Origin: Pedobacter sp. Bi126
Lineage (GTDB): Bacteria; Bacteroidota; Bacteroidia; Sphingobacteriales; Sphingobacteriaceae
DNA length: 64,000 nt
Reading direction: 5' to 3'
Assembly: GCF_918698245.1 (NCBI RefSeq)
Contig: NZ_CAKKMS010000002.1
Location: 248,001 to 312,000 of the forward strand
Part shown: positions 26,453 to 34,255 of the stretch, piece after piece
How positions within the stretch are numbered: the stretch's first letter is position 1
Layout: each line of letters opens with the position of its first letter
Position numbers and translations under genes: made by a program
Notes under the pieces: generated by a model
What the model saw: only the letters and a program-made list of their open reading frames with translations
Database searches by the model: none
What the model was told of the DNA's origin: nothing

Positions 26453-26482
26453 CCCAAAACCTTCGAACTTGAAGGTTTTGGG
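26453..26482. terminator. Bidirectional terminator-like hairpin
   Basis: CCCAAAACCTTC and GAAGGTTTTGGG form a perfect 12-bp stem with a 6-base loop between the convergent MFS and GNAT genes. The T-rich part lies inside the stem rather than after it, so efficiency is uncertain. Confidence 0.6.
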
Positions 26483-26500
26483 TCCAGTATGTATTCAGCA

Positions 26501-27007
26501 TTAAATTTGCATCTCGAATAAACTAACTGGCTTCTGATGATAATGTGCCGGGAGCTGATCGGTGTTGCTTAGTTCGTATAGTCCCAAAAAATCAAATCCA
26601 AATTTTTGATAATGTTGAATCAACCCCCTGTTTTCACCAACGGTATCTAATCTAACAAAACGTTTTCCATTTGCTTTTGCATATTCTTTTGCCCAGTTTA
26701 TAATCGTACCCACCAGGTTTTGCCCCCTGAAATCGGGATTTGTAGCAATGCGGTGGATGTAAATAGCTGGGTCGAGGTTCTTTTCTTCCCATATCTGTGG
26801 ATCGCTAAAGGTAGTTGCCCAAATACAGGCTACCTGCCCATTAATAATTATTTTCCATTGCCTGTTTTCCTTAATCTCTGTTTCAATCAACGAAAGTTCG
26901 AAGTTGGGCCAATGAACGCTATATTTCGTTTTCTGGAAATCCGTTGCGATTTCATATAAGCGGAAGATTTCTGCTATATCATGTATCGTACTATTTTTTA
27001 TCTGCAT
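26501..27007 (-). CDS. GNAT-family N-acetyltransferase
   Basis: A 168-residue acetyltransferase of the GNAT fold, which moves an acetyl group from acetyl-CoA to an amine. The acetyl-CoA-binding region is near residues 88-107 (IHRIATNPDFRGQNLVGTI), where RGQNLVG corresponds to the Q/RxxGxG/A loop; a conserved tail block reads HYQKFGFDFLGLYEL. It starts 2 bp after the PaiB-like gene and is the third gene of the exporter operon. In Bacillus, paiA (a polyamine acetyltransferase) and paiB are paired; this arrangement is reminiscent, but the substrate here is unknown. Confidence 0.82.
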   Translation of the reverse strand: MQIKNSTIHDIAEIFRLYEIATDFQKTKYSVHWPNFELSLIETEIKENRQWKIIINGQVACIWATTFSDPQIWEEKNLDPAIYIHRIATNPDFRGQNLVGTIINWAKEYAKANGKRFVRLDTVGENRGLIQHYQKFGFDFLGLYELSNTDQLPAHYHQKPVSLFEMQI

Positions 27008-27009
27008 GG

Positions 27010-27621
27010 CTATGGCTTTAGGTTTTTAATGAATGGAGCGAGTTCTCTTTCTACAGCGTTGCTGCTGTTTTCGAGGTGCGATACAATGTTTTTTCGTTCC
27101 TGTTCCGATTTGTTCTGGCTTAGTTTTTTCTTTCCCTGAAGATTGCTTACTTCTATTTCGAAAGCTGCAATTCCCCGCATCATACCTTGTTTAAACTTTT
27201 CTGAAAGACTATCCCATTGTAAGAGATATTCTTTTTCGTAATACAGAATCATTTCTTTTAGCGCTTGTTCTTTAGCTTCTTCATCGCTAATAATATTGGC
27301 TTTCCCATAAGCATGTACGCTAATATAATCCCATGTGGGTACACTTTCGTGTTTTTCGTAATGGCTGGGAGAGATATAAGCGTGTGGCTCGGTGAATATA
27401 ATAAGCGATGTATACTGCTCAATATATTTCACCTGTTCGTTGGCTTGCGCAAAGTGACCGCTAATCAAGACCTTTCCATTTACCTCATTTACAACGAAAG
27501 GTAACTGAGTGGCTATGGGTAAATTATTGTAGCTGGTAATGATCGTGGCAAAGCTATATCTCTTCATAAAGGCAATTTGCTCACTTTGGTCATCAAACTT
27601 AAAACTATTGGATATCAACAT
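27010..27621 (-). CDS. PaiB-type FMN-binding negative regulator family protein
   Basis: A PaiB-family protein with a split-barrel flavin-reductase-like fold, described in Bacillus as a transcriptional repressor linked to polyamine control. The N-terminal half carries FATIITSYNNLPIATQLPF and GHFAQANEQ; the middle carries FTEPHAYISPSHYEKHESVPTWDYI, a signature run of PaiB proteins (here quoted only in part as ISPSHYEKH and VPTWDY). I chose the ATG at 27621 because the conserved domain begins there; a longer reading from 27681 would overlap the upstream exporter gene. It lies between the EamA exporter and the GNAT gene, apparently in one operon. Confidence 0.85.
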   Translation of the reverse strand: MLISNSFKFDDQSEQIAFMKRYSFATIITSYNNLPIATQLPFVVNEVNGKVLISGHFAQANEQVKYIEQYTSLIIFTEPHAYISPSHYEKHESVPTWDYISVHAYGKANIISDEEAKEQALKEMILYYEKEYLLQWDSLSEKFKQGMMRGIAAFEIEVSNLQGKKKLSQNKSEQERKNIVSHLENSSNAVERELAPFIKNLKP

Positions 27622-27652
27622 TTTTATTAGATTTTTGAAGGGTATATGATGG

Positions 27653-28552
27653 TTATTTAGCAAACTTTTTTGAACCCGCAACGCAAAGGATTACGCCCAT
27701 CGTAATGGCTAGCATACCTATAGTTACTTTTTCATGGAGCAGGGTAGTGGCAAGAGCCAATCCAAAAAAGGGCTGTAGGAGCTGGAGCTGTCCAACTGCT
27801 GCGGTTCCACCTTGTGCAAGCCCTCTGTACCAGAAAATAAACCCGATGAACATGCTAAAGAGCGAAATATAAGCAAGGCTCAGCCAGGCAGCGGTACCCA
27901 CTTCAGCAAATGAAGCTGGTTGATAAATGAACATTAAAGGTAACATGAGCGGGAGCGAGAGCACAAGTGCCCAGGAGATTACCTGCCAACCACCCAATGT
28001 TTTAGATAGTTTTGCACCTTCCGCATAGCCAAGCCCGCAAAGAACGATTGCCAATAACATTAAAATATCGCCGATTGGTGCGGCGTTAATTCCCTGATAA
28101 ATGGCGTAACCAATTACCAGAAGGCTACCTACAATTGAGAAAAACCAGAATATGGGTTTAGGACGTTCACCTCCCCGTAAAACGGCAAAAGCAGCTGTAG
28201 CCATGGGCAAAAGGCCTAAAAATACCAAAGAATGTGCTGAGGTAATGTGTTGCAAAGCAAGGGCACTTAACAAAGGAAAGCCGATTACCACACCCAGTGC
28301 TACAATGACCAGTGAGATTAAATGTTTGCTTGATGGTCTTTTTTCTCTAAATGCAATTAATACGCCCATTGCGAGCAACGCAGCTATAGTGGCACGGGCA
28401 ACGGTTACAAAAACAGGGCTCATATCCATCACTGCCATTCTTGTGGCTGGCATAGAGCCGCTAAAGATCAGTACGGCGATAAATCCGTTAAGCCAGCCAC
28501 TTGAAATATTCTCTTTGCTTGGCTCAGTTCCTGTTTCTTTCATGTCTTTCAT
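27653..28552 (-). CDS. EamA/DMT-family exporter
   Basis: A ten-segment drug/metabolite transporter with two EamA repeats (about residues 20-150 and 160-295), for example VFVTVARATIAALLAMGVLIAFREKR split by a loop, and GLAQGGTAAVGQLQLLQPFF in the second repeat. Such proteins export amino acids or related metabolites. It heads a three-gene minus-strand operon (exporter, PaiB-like, GNAT) and is divergent from a MocR-type regulator 81 bp away, a common arrangement in which the regulator controls the exporter. An ATG nine bases further in (28543) is also possible. Confidence 0.87.
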   Translation of the reverse strand: MKDMKETGTEPSKENISSGWLNGFIAVLIFSGSMPATRMAVMDMSPVFVTVARATIAALLAMGVLIAFREKRPSSKHLISLVIVALGVVIGFPLLSALALQHITSAHSLVFLGLLPMATAAFAVLRGGERPKPIFWFFSIVGSLLVIGYAIYQGINAAPIGDILMLLAIVLCGLGYAEGAKLSKTLGGWQVISWALVLSLPLMLPLMFIYQPASFAEVGTAAWLSLAYISLFSMFIGFIFWYRGLAQGGTAAVGQLQLLQPFFGLALATTLLHEKVTIGMLAITMGVILCVAGSKKFAK

Positions 28553-28587
28553 TTCTTAAATCAAAGGTGCAAAGCTAAAAGCGATAA

Positions 28588-28624
28588 ATACAGTATCAGT
28601 TTTGTATATTTGTATGGATACAGT
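28588..28624. promoter_or_regulatory. Direct repeat and -7 element in the EamA/MocR divergent region
   Basis: ATACAGT occurs at 28588-28594 and 28618-28624, 30 bp apart (about three helical turns). Between them TATATTTG (28605-28612) matches the Bacteroidota -7 consensus for the MocR gene. MocR regulators typically bind spaced direct repeats, so this is a candidate site; no good TTG is seen at -33. Confidence 0.45.
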
Positions 28625-28633
28625 TTGTTGATT

Positions 28634-30046
28634 ATGGAGAAAGTTTACAGGTACAACGAAATAGCAAGCGGAATTGCCACACAGATTAGAGACGGTATTC
28701 TTCGATCGGGAGATAAACTTCCTTCTGTTCGGATGCTCTGCAAAGAATATGCAGTGGGCATGAATACGGCAAAACGTGTGTTTTTGGAACTGGAAGCCCA
28801 ATCGTTGGTTGAGGCCAAGCCACAATCGGGTTTCTTTGTAAGCAACCGTAGGGTAGAACGACTTCCACTACCTGCAGTTAGTAAACCTTCACTAATTGCA
28901 AATCATCATGAGCCGAGCGAACTGAGTACCCAGGTATATTCTAGCATTGGTCGCGATGATTTAACCCTTTTTTCAATTGGTGTGCCATCAGGAAGCCTGT
29001 TGCCATTGGCAAAACTCAAAAAGGAAATACTTTATGCTACGCGGACGCTTAAAGAAGGAGGGACAGAATATGAGCCGCTTCAGGGCAATGTTAAATTACG
29101 CAGAATGGTTGCAGTACGATCTTTAGGCTGGGGAGGAAACCTTCATGAAGATGATCTGATTACGACTGCTGGCGGAGTGAATGCATTATCTTTTTGCCTG
29201 ATGGCTTTAGGCAAACCTGGCGATACTGTGGCCATAGAAAGTCCCTGTTATCCCGGAATTCTCCAGCTGGTAATCAGTTTAGGTTTAAAAGTACTCGAAT
29301 TGCCCACGCATCCGGTTACGGGCATTGAGATAGATGCACTTAGGAAAGTGGTGTCGAAAATTGATATTTGCCTGTTAATTCCCAATTTTAATACACCGTT
29401 GGGTAGTTGCATGCCCGATGCGCATAAAAAAGAAGTTGTTCAGCTTTTGGCCGCAAATGATATTCCGCTTATTGAAGATGATATTTATGGTGACCTTTAT
29501 TTCGGCACCCAACGACCAAGATGTTGCAAATCATTTGATACAGAAGGTAATGTGCTGTGGTGTAGCGCAGTTTCGAAAACCTTGGCGCCAGGATACCGTG
29601 TAGGTTGGGTAGCTCCCGGAAAGTATAAAGAAAAATTACTTAAACTAAAACTTGTACATGCCCTTGCCTCAACTTCTGTTATTCACGAAGCTGTTGGCAA
29701 TTTTCTAAAAACTGGTCGGTATGATCGCCATTTGCACCAACTCCGTCGTACATTACAACAGAATTATCAGCATTTTATTGATGCGGTTACCGAATATTTT
29801 CCAGAGGGTACAAAAACAACCCGGCCGCAAGGTGGGCTGGCCATATGGATAGAATTTAATAAAGAAGTTGATGCTGTAAAACTCTATGAACTGGCCATGA
29901 AACAAAAAATCAGCATTGCCCCGGGTCCGATGTTTACCTTGCAAGATCAATATCAGAACTGTATCCGCCTCTGTATCGGTATTCCATGGTCAGATGAGCT
30001 TAAATTTAAACTGAAACAATTGGGTAATCTGGCAAAAATGATGTGA
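28634..30046 (+). CDS. MocR-family regulator (GntR HTH plus aminotransferase domain)
   Basis: A two-domain MocR/PdxR/GabR-type regulator. The GntR winged helix is at about residues 5-75 (SGDKLPSVRMLCKEYAVGMNTAKR), and a fold-type I aminotransferase domain occupies 105-470, with CSAVSKTLAPGYRVGW carrying the PLP lysine and ANDIPLIEDDIYGDLYF the cofactor-ring contacts. It would sense an amino compound through PLP and control the divergent EamA exporter. The ATG at 28634 is preferred over an in-frame TTG 24 bases upstream, which falls inside the promoter element. 470 residues is normal. Confidence 0.9.
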   Translation: MEKVYRYNEIASGIATQIRDGILRSGDKLPSVRMLCKEYAVGMNTAKRVFLELEAQSLVEAKPQSGFFVSNRRVERLPLPAVSKPSLIANHHEPSELSTQVYSSIGRDDLTLFSIGVPSGSLLPLAKLKKEILYATRTLKEGGTEYEPLQGNVKLRRMVAVRSLGWGGNLHEDDLITTAGGVNALSFCLMALGKPGDTVAIESPCYPGILQLVISLGLKVLELPTHPVTGIEIDALRKVVSKIDICLLIPNFNTPLGSCMPDAHKKEVVQLLAANDIPLIEDDIYGDLYFGTQRPRCCKSFDTEGNVLWCSAVSKTLAPGYRVGWVAPGKYKEKLLKLKLVHALASTSVIHEAVGNFLKTGRYDRHLHQLRRTLQQNYQHFIDAVTEYFPEGTKTTRPQGGLAIWIEFNKEVDAVKLYELAMKQKISIAPGPMFTLQDQYQNCIRLCIGIPWSDELKFKLKQLGNLAKMM

Positions 30047-30568
30047 CCGAATAATGGCACGCACTAAACTTAGGGCAATTATAGCTCAATGCCGATACGC
30101 TATGATTGATTAAGGATTTACATTGTCTGACTCAGGAGTACTCGGCGTTTCGCCTAAGGGCGTTATTCCGCAAGCTGCCCATATAAATTTAAAAATATTT
30201 AGGAACTCGCATTGGATATCCCTGTCAGATTGTATTTCGTTCTCCATATTGTACCGCTTTAATCTATTTATTGAAACATAGAAAGGCTGGTTTTGTGTTA
30301 GCGAAGGTAATCCTTTAATGTAAGTTTACTGTTGCCTAAATGTTAAGGAAGATGTTTTAAACCTTAACCGATTCGGTGCAATATTTATTTGAGGTGCAAT
30401 ACGTAAGTGTACCCAATAATCAGTATTGGAATCTCTATGGCGTTATGTTATATTTACATATTTAACAACAGTTATCTGTTTAGTTTTCAATAGAATGCAA
30501 TGTTTTCTAATTGATTTACTATTATATCAGTATGTCCCTTGCTAAACATATATTTTAATAAACAGAAA
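30047..30568. other. 520-bp intergenic region, no gene seen
   Basis: The gap between the MocR and SGNH hydrolase genes is AT-rich. A small hairpin CCAATA-ATCAG-TATTGG lies at 30413-30429 and a short GGCG-TTT-CGCC stem near 30147. I found no convincing promoter, RNA gene or reading frame. Confidence 0.5.
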
Positions 30569-31783
30569 ATGATATACAACGATCGAAAAGCCATGGATCC
30601 TGCTATAAAAAAATGTCTTATCGACAAACTGCTCAATAACAATATCTCGGTTAGCGAACTTATTGAACTGAGGCCTGAAATTAATGAATTCGATCTTTCT
30701 GAAATTATTCAGCATATCTACGACCTTAACCTGGAGCAGGTACGAAAAATAGCAGCATTAGCGCCTGTTATGGCTAAAGTTGATGCATTAAAAAACAGCC
30801 AGCGCAATACCCGTTTTATAAAAAAGGTGAAAAATAATTTCCGGAAACATACGGCTAAGCACAACGGTCTTAAAAACAGGGTAGTGGTGGTAGAGGGCGA
30901 TTCGTGGTTCAATTATCCCATTCTTTTAAGCGATGTGATCGACTGGGTTGCTATGGAAGAGAATATGGCCGTTTATAGCCTGGCATCTGGTGGCGATTGG
31001 CTGATGAACATGCTTAGTGCCAAAAAATATGTCGAACAGCTTTCTACACTCCAACCGGATGTATTTATCATTAGCGGGGGAGGAAACGACCTGGTTGGAA
31101 ACCGGAGAATAGCAGCCATGGTTACGCATAAAGGAGACTCCAACGAATTTGAAAAAAGCGCATTTGCGAAATACCTTTATCAAAGCGCTGCTAATCCACC
31201 CGATAAACCAGAAGATTTTAAACGGGGTACCCAGTTCATATCCAAAGATTTTTATGCTTTACTGGCCTTTTTTCAGCTCCAATATTATTTTATTATAAAT
31301 GGGATTCTCACTGGCGGTGAGGGAGAAAATGGTAAGTTTCCGGGGATACAGATTATTACGCAAGGTTACGATTATGCCATACCAAGTGATAAAAAGATAG
31401 CGGGATATAATCCACTCAAATGGTACCGGCTGTTTGCGCGAACTTTTCTCGGGCACGGAGGATGGTTAAAAACACCCTTGCAGCTCAGAGGGATATACGA
31501 TCCCGAAGACCAGCGCAAAATTGTTTATGCCATGATTTACCTCTTTAACGAAATGATGATTGATATCGGTCGCATTTTTAGTGAAATGTTAGGTGAGAAT
31601 AGGGTTTTCCATATCGATTCAAGAGGATCAGTTGGTAAAAATGGTTGGACGGATGAATTGCATCCTTTGCCCCAACATTTCAAAAAAACAGCAGCAGCCT
31701 TTATTCATTGTATTAACAATCCAAATAAACAAGGAAGTGCAGTTATAGAAGTTGTAAAACAACAGGATGGGGGGCAGAAATGA
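30569..31783 (+). CDS. SGNH/GDSL-type hydrolase, cytoplasmic, with N-terminal helical region
   Basis: A 404-residue SGNH-fold esterase-like protein. The four blocks are visible: VVEGDSWF with Ser112, SLASGGDW (138-144), SGGGNDLVG with Asn173, and TDELHP with Asp362 and His365. The first ~100 residues are helical and basic without a signal peptide, so the protein is probably cytoplasmic or membrane-associated, unusual since most GDSL enzymes of this phylum are exported. The ATG at 30569 is preferred to a TTG at 30539; an ATG at 30593 is a further option. Its stop overlaps the start of the next membrane-protein gene (ATGA). Substrate unknown. Confidence 0.8.
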   Translation: MIYNDRKAMDPAIKKCLIDKLLNNNISVSELIELRPEINEFDLSEIIQHIYDLNLEQVRKIAALAPVMAKVDALKNSQRNTRFIKKVKNNFRKHTAKHNGLKNRVVVVEGDSWFNYPILLSDVIDWVAMEENMAVYSLASGGDWLMNMLSAKKYVEQLSTLQPDVFIISGGGNDLVGNRRIAAMVTHKGDSNEFEKSAFAKYLYQSAANPPDKPEDFKRGTQFISKDFYALLAFFQLQYYFIINGILTGGEGENGKFPGIQIITQGYDYAIPSDKKIAGYNPLKWYRLFARTFLGHGGWLKTPLQLRGIYDPEDQRKIVYAMIYLFNEMMIDIGRIFSEMLGENRVFHIDSRGSVGKNGWTDELHPLPQHFKKTAAAFIHCINNPNKQGSAVIEVVKQQDGGQK

Positions 31784-32283
31784 AAAAGATATTGATTTTA
31801 GTATTTATTATCGTTTGTGGCGTAATGTCCTTTCAGGGGAAAGTACTTCAGCACTTCAGCGGAAAAGGAATCGTCAATTTAGAGCTCTCCAATAAAGATG
31901 CAGGAGTGGAAATTATTGCGCTTTGGAGCGATACCCTGTATGGCGATCAGACACTTTTAAACATTGCCCAAAAGAATACACACCTCGATTTTCTGTTTAT
32001 TTTGATATATGTAGTGCTCATCATGACGCTATCTAATTCGCAAATGCAAAGAGAAAAAACAAGTTGGCTAAACGAATTGCTACGGCTTAATTTATTTCTG
32101 GCATTTTTAATAGGCTCACTGGATGTAATTGAAAATATCAGGCTATTACACAGTTTCCATCACCCAGGAAATCTGGCTGAATTTTGGCGAACAGATTTTA
32201 TTGCATGGCCAAAATTTGTGATAGCAGGCTGGGTAATTTTGATTTATGTTTTCTCGGTAATTAAGGGTTACATGAGAAAATGA
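31780..32283 (+). CDS. Small membrane protein of unknown function
   Basis: A 167-residue protein with four likely hydrophobic segments (about 3-20, 66-84, 98-115 and 143-162). The first is probably an uncleaved anchor, and the stretch 20-65 would be outside the cytoplasm. No known family is recognised. Its ATG overlaps the TGA of the SGNH hydrolase gene by four bases, indicating translational coupling, so the two proteins may act together at the membrane. Confidence 0.72.
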   Translation: MKKILILVFIIVCGVMSFQGKVLQHFSGKGIVNLELSNKDAGVEIIALWSDTLYGDQTLLNIAQKNTHLDFLFILIYVVLIMTLSNSQMQREKTSWLNELLRLNLFLAFLIGSLDVIENIRLLHSFHHPGNLAEFWRTDFIAWPKFVIAGWVILIYVFSVIKGYMRK

Positions 32284-33148
32284 CTTTGAATGTTCTGATT
32301 ATTAAGGAATTAAGGTCGTTAAGATAATTGTGGTGTCAGTTGTTCCCAACTGACACTAAAACATATACTCTGGATCTTCGCTTTTTTAATAGTCGATAGT
32401 CAGACGGTAACATCTGACTGCGCTTGGAATTGAGAAGATCCTTCGACAAGCTACCATTGACAGATTCCAATATAAGGGTCGTCATTCCCGCGTAGGCGGG
32501 AATCTTAAAGCTTATTGCATTACGATTATTCATAAGTTTTCCTTTTTTCGGAGGCATTCATGAGCACTCTGTGGTTCCCAATCAAGTTGGGAATGACGAT
32601 TTCGCACAATATATTAATTCATTAAAAACCCCTGTCATTTATATTGATTTTTATAAATAAATTATTGCTCAGGATGACAAGCGTGGTTAATGTTTAATTT
32701 TCTTTAACGCCACTTAAAACGATGTTCTTGTTAACTTTATGTTAGTTTGTCGTCAATAAATCCTATTTATACATCATTCTGAAAATAACTGTCAAATGCC
32801 TAGAGTGGAGTTTTTGTGTAAGAAATCGTCGTTTCTTCATCTAATTCTAGCTGTTAACTGGTAATTCGTTCAAAAAGCGAGACTAAATGATCTGTTTATT
32901 GTGAAAAATCATCTTTTGCTTCACTAAAACACAATTTCTCAATCCAAACCTGAAGTTCAACTTCATTATAACTTCATAAATCTGTATTTATTTCGCTTTC
33001 GAATTAAATCATTGCGTAACCATAATTTATTGAAGTCAATTAAGTATCTGCACATCAGTTGTAGACTGCTTCTTATCATAAATTGGTTGCCAAGGGAGAC
33101 TAATTAGAGAAAAAAATAAATCAGATTAAAACCATTTAACAAAAAAAA
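32284..33148. other. 865-bp intergenic region with hairpin repeats
   Basis: No gene is supported. Visible structures are GTGTCAGTTG-TTCC-CAACTGACAC (32333-32356), AGTCAGA-N8-TCTGACT (32398-32419), and the inverted-repeat element 32480-32598. The last ~500 bp before the efflux operon are AT-rich and must hold its promoter, although no TAnnTTTG match is clear. Confidence 0.6.
32480..32598. repeat. Inverted-repeat element A (119 bp)
   Basis: The ends are CGTCATTCCC (32480-32489) and GGGAATGACG (32589-32598), a perfect 10-bp terminal inverted repeat. Each end also belongs to its own hairpin: ATTCCCGC-GTAG-GCGGGAAT (32484-32503) and TTCCCAA-TCAAG-TTGGGAA (32575-32593). Elements B and C have related ends. 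Confidence 0.65.
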
Positions 33149-34231
33149 ATGAAAAGAGTTGTCATGTGCTTAGGCTTATGTACTTTGCTTTACGTAACGG
33201 GTTGTACCTCGAAAAAAGAAGAAAAAGAAGAAGTAACTACTTATGCGGTAACCACACCGTTAAGAATGGATACTTCCTTTACCAAGGAATATGTTTCGCA
33301 GATTAAATCTGTGAGGAATATCGAAGTTAGGGCACAGGAAAAAGGTTATCTCCAAAATATTTATGTAGATGAAGGTCAGCGTGTAAAAGCTGGTCAGCTG
33401 TTGTTTAAGATTATGCCTAAAGCAGCACAATCTGAGTTGTTAAAAGCACAAGCCGAAACTAAATCTGCAGAAATTGAGCTTGAAAACACCAGATTACTTT
33501 CTGATAAAAACATCGTTTCTAAAAATGAGCTGGCCATGGCTAAAGCTAAACTGCAATCAGCAAATGCCGAAACCTCATTGGCCAAATTCCATTTATCCAA
33601 TACCGAAATCAGGGCACCATTTGATGGTACCATCGATCGTATTCCATTAAAACTGGGTAGTTTGGTTGATGAAGGTGCTTTATTAACCAGTCTTTCAGAT
33701 AATAGTCAGGTTTTTGCGTATTTCAATGTGTCTGAACCTGAATACCTGAACTATCAGCGTGCAGCAAAGGTAAAAGGCCAGCAAGAAGTTAGCCTGTTAT
33801 TGGCAAATAATGAGTTATTGAAATCGAAAGGTAAGGTTGAAGTGATCGAGAGCGAATTTGATAATGAGACAGGAAACATCGCTTTTAGAGCCAGGTTTAA
33901 CAATTCTGATAACTTACTGAGAAACGGAGAAACAGGCAAAATCCAGATGGTTGTTCCTTTAAAAAATGCCTTAGTAATCCCACAGAAAGCCACTTATGAT
34001 ATTCAGGATAAAACTTATGTTTTTGTAATCGATAAAAATAATAAAGTACATTCCAGAGCCATCACCATTGCAGGCGAGGTGCCAGATTTGTACATCATTG
34101 GCGATGGCATTACCACGGGTGATAAAATATTGCTTGAAGGCGTGCAGAAAGTAAAAGATGATGATAAAATTACCTTCAAATTCCAACAGCCTCAGGAAGT
34201 GATGAAACAATTAAGATTGAAAACTGAATAA
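33149..34231 (+). CDS. RND efflux periplasmic adaptor (membrane fusion) lipoprotein
   Basis: The periplasmic adaptor of a tripartite RND pump, linking the inner-membrane permease to the outer-membrane channel. It starts with a lipoprotein signal (LLYVTGC, Cys19). The lipoyl/barrel-sandwich halves are at about 55-85 (VRAQEKGYLQNIYVDEGQ region) and 150-180 (NTEIRAPFDGTIDRI), separated by a coiled-coil hairpin (~95-145); the beta-barrel and membrane-proximal domains follow. 360 residues is normal. First gene of a three-gene operon with the permease 24 bp downstream. No regulator gene is adjacent. Confidence 0.93.
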   Translation: MKRVVMCLGLCTLLYVTGCTSKKEEKEEVTTYAVTTPLRMDTSFTKEYVSQIKSVRNIEVRAQEKGYLQNIYVDEGQRVKAGQLLFKIMPKAAQSELLKAQAETKSAEIELENTRLLSDKNIVSKNELAMAKAKLQSANAETSLAKFHLSNTEIRAPFDGTIDRIPLKLGSLVDEGALLTSLSDNSQVFAYFNVSEPEYLNYQRAAKVKGQQEVSLLLANNELLKSKGKVEVIESEFDNETGNIAFRARFNNSDNLLRNGETGKIQMVVPLKNALVIPQKATYDIQDKTYVFVIDKNNKVHSRAITIAGEVPDLYIIGDGITTGDKILLEGVQKVKDDDKITFKFQQPQEVMKQLRLKTE

Positions 34232-34255
34232 TCTACCACCCTCCATACTTATTTT

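Noticed and set aside
28605..28612. Start of the MocR gene at the TTG at 28610
   Set aside because: That codon falls within the predicted -7 element; the ATG at 28634 fits the family start.
28645..28868. Minus-strand frames inside the MocR gene
   Set aside because: They are antisense to the conserved GntR helix-turn-helix, which fully explains the sequence.
32336..32557. 73-codon minus-strand frame
   Set aside because: It spans hairpins and inverted-repeat element A; no domain or start context supports a gene.
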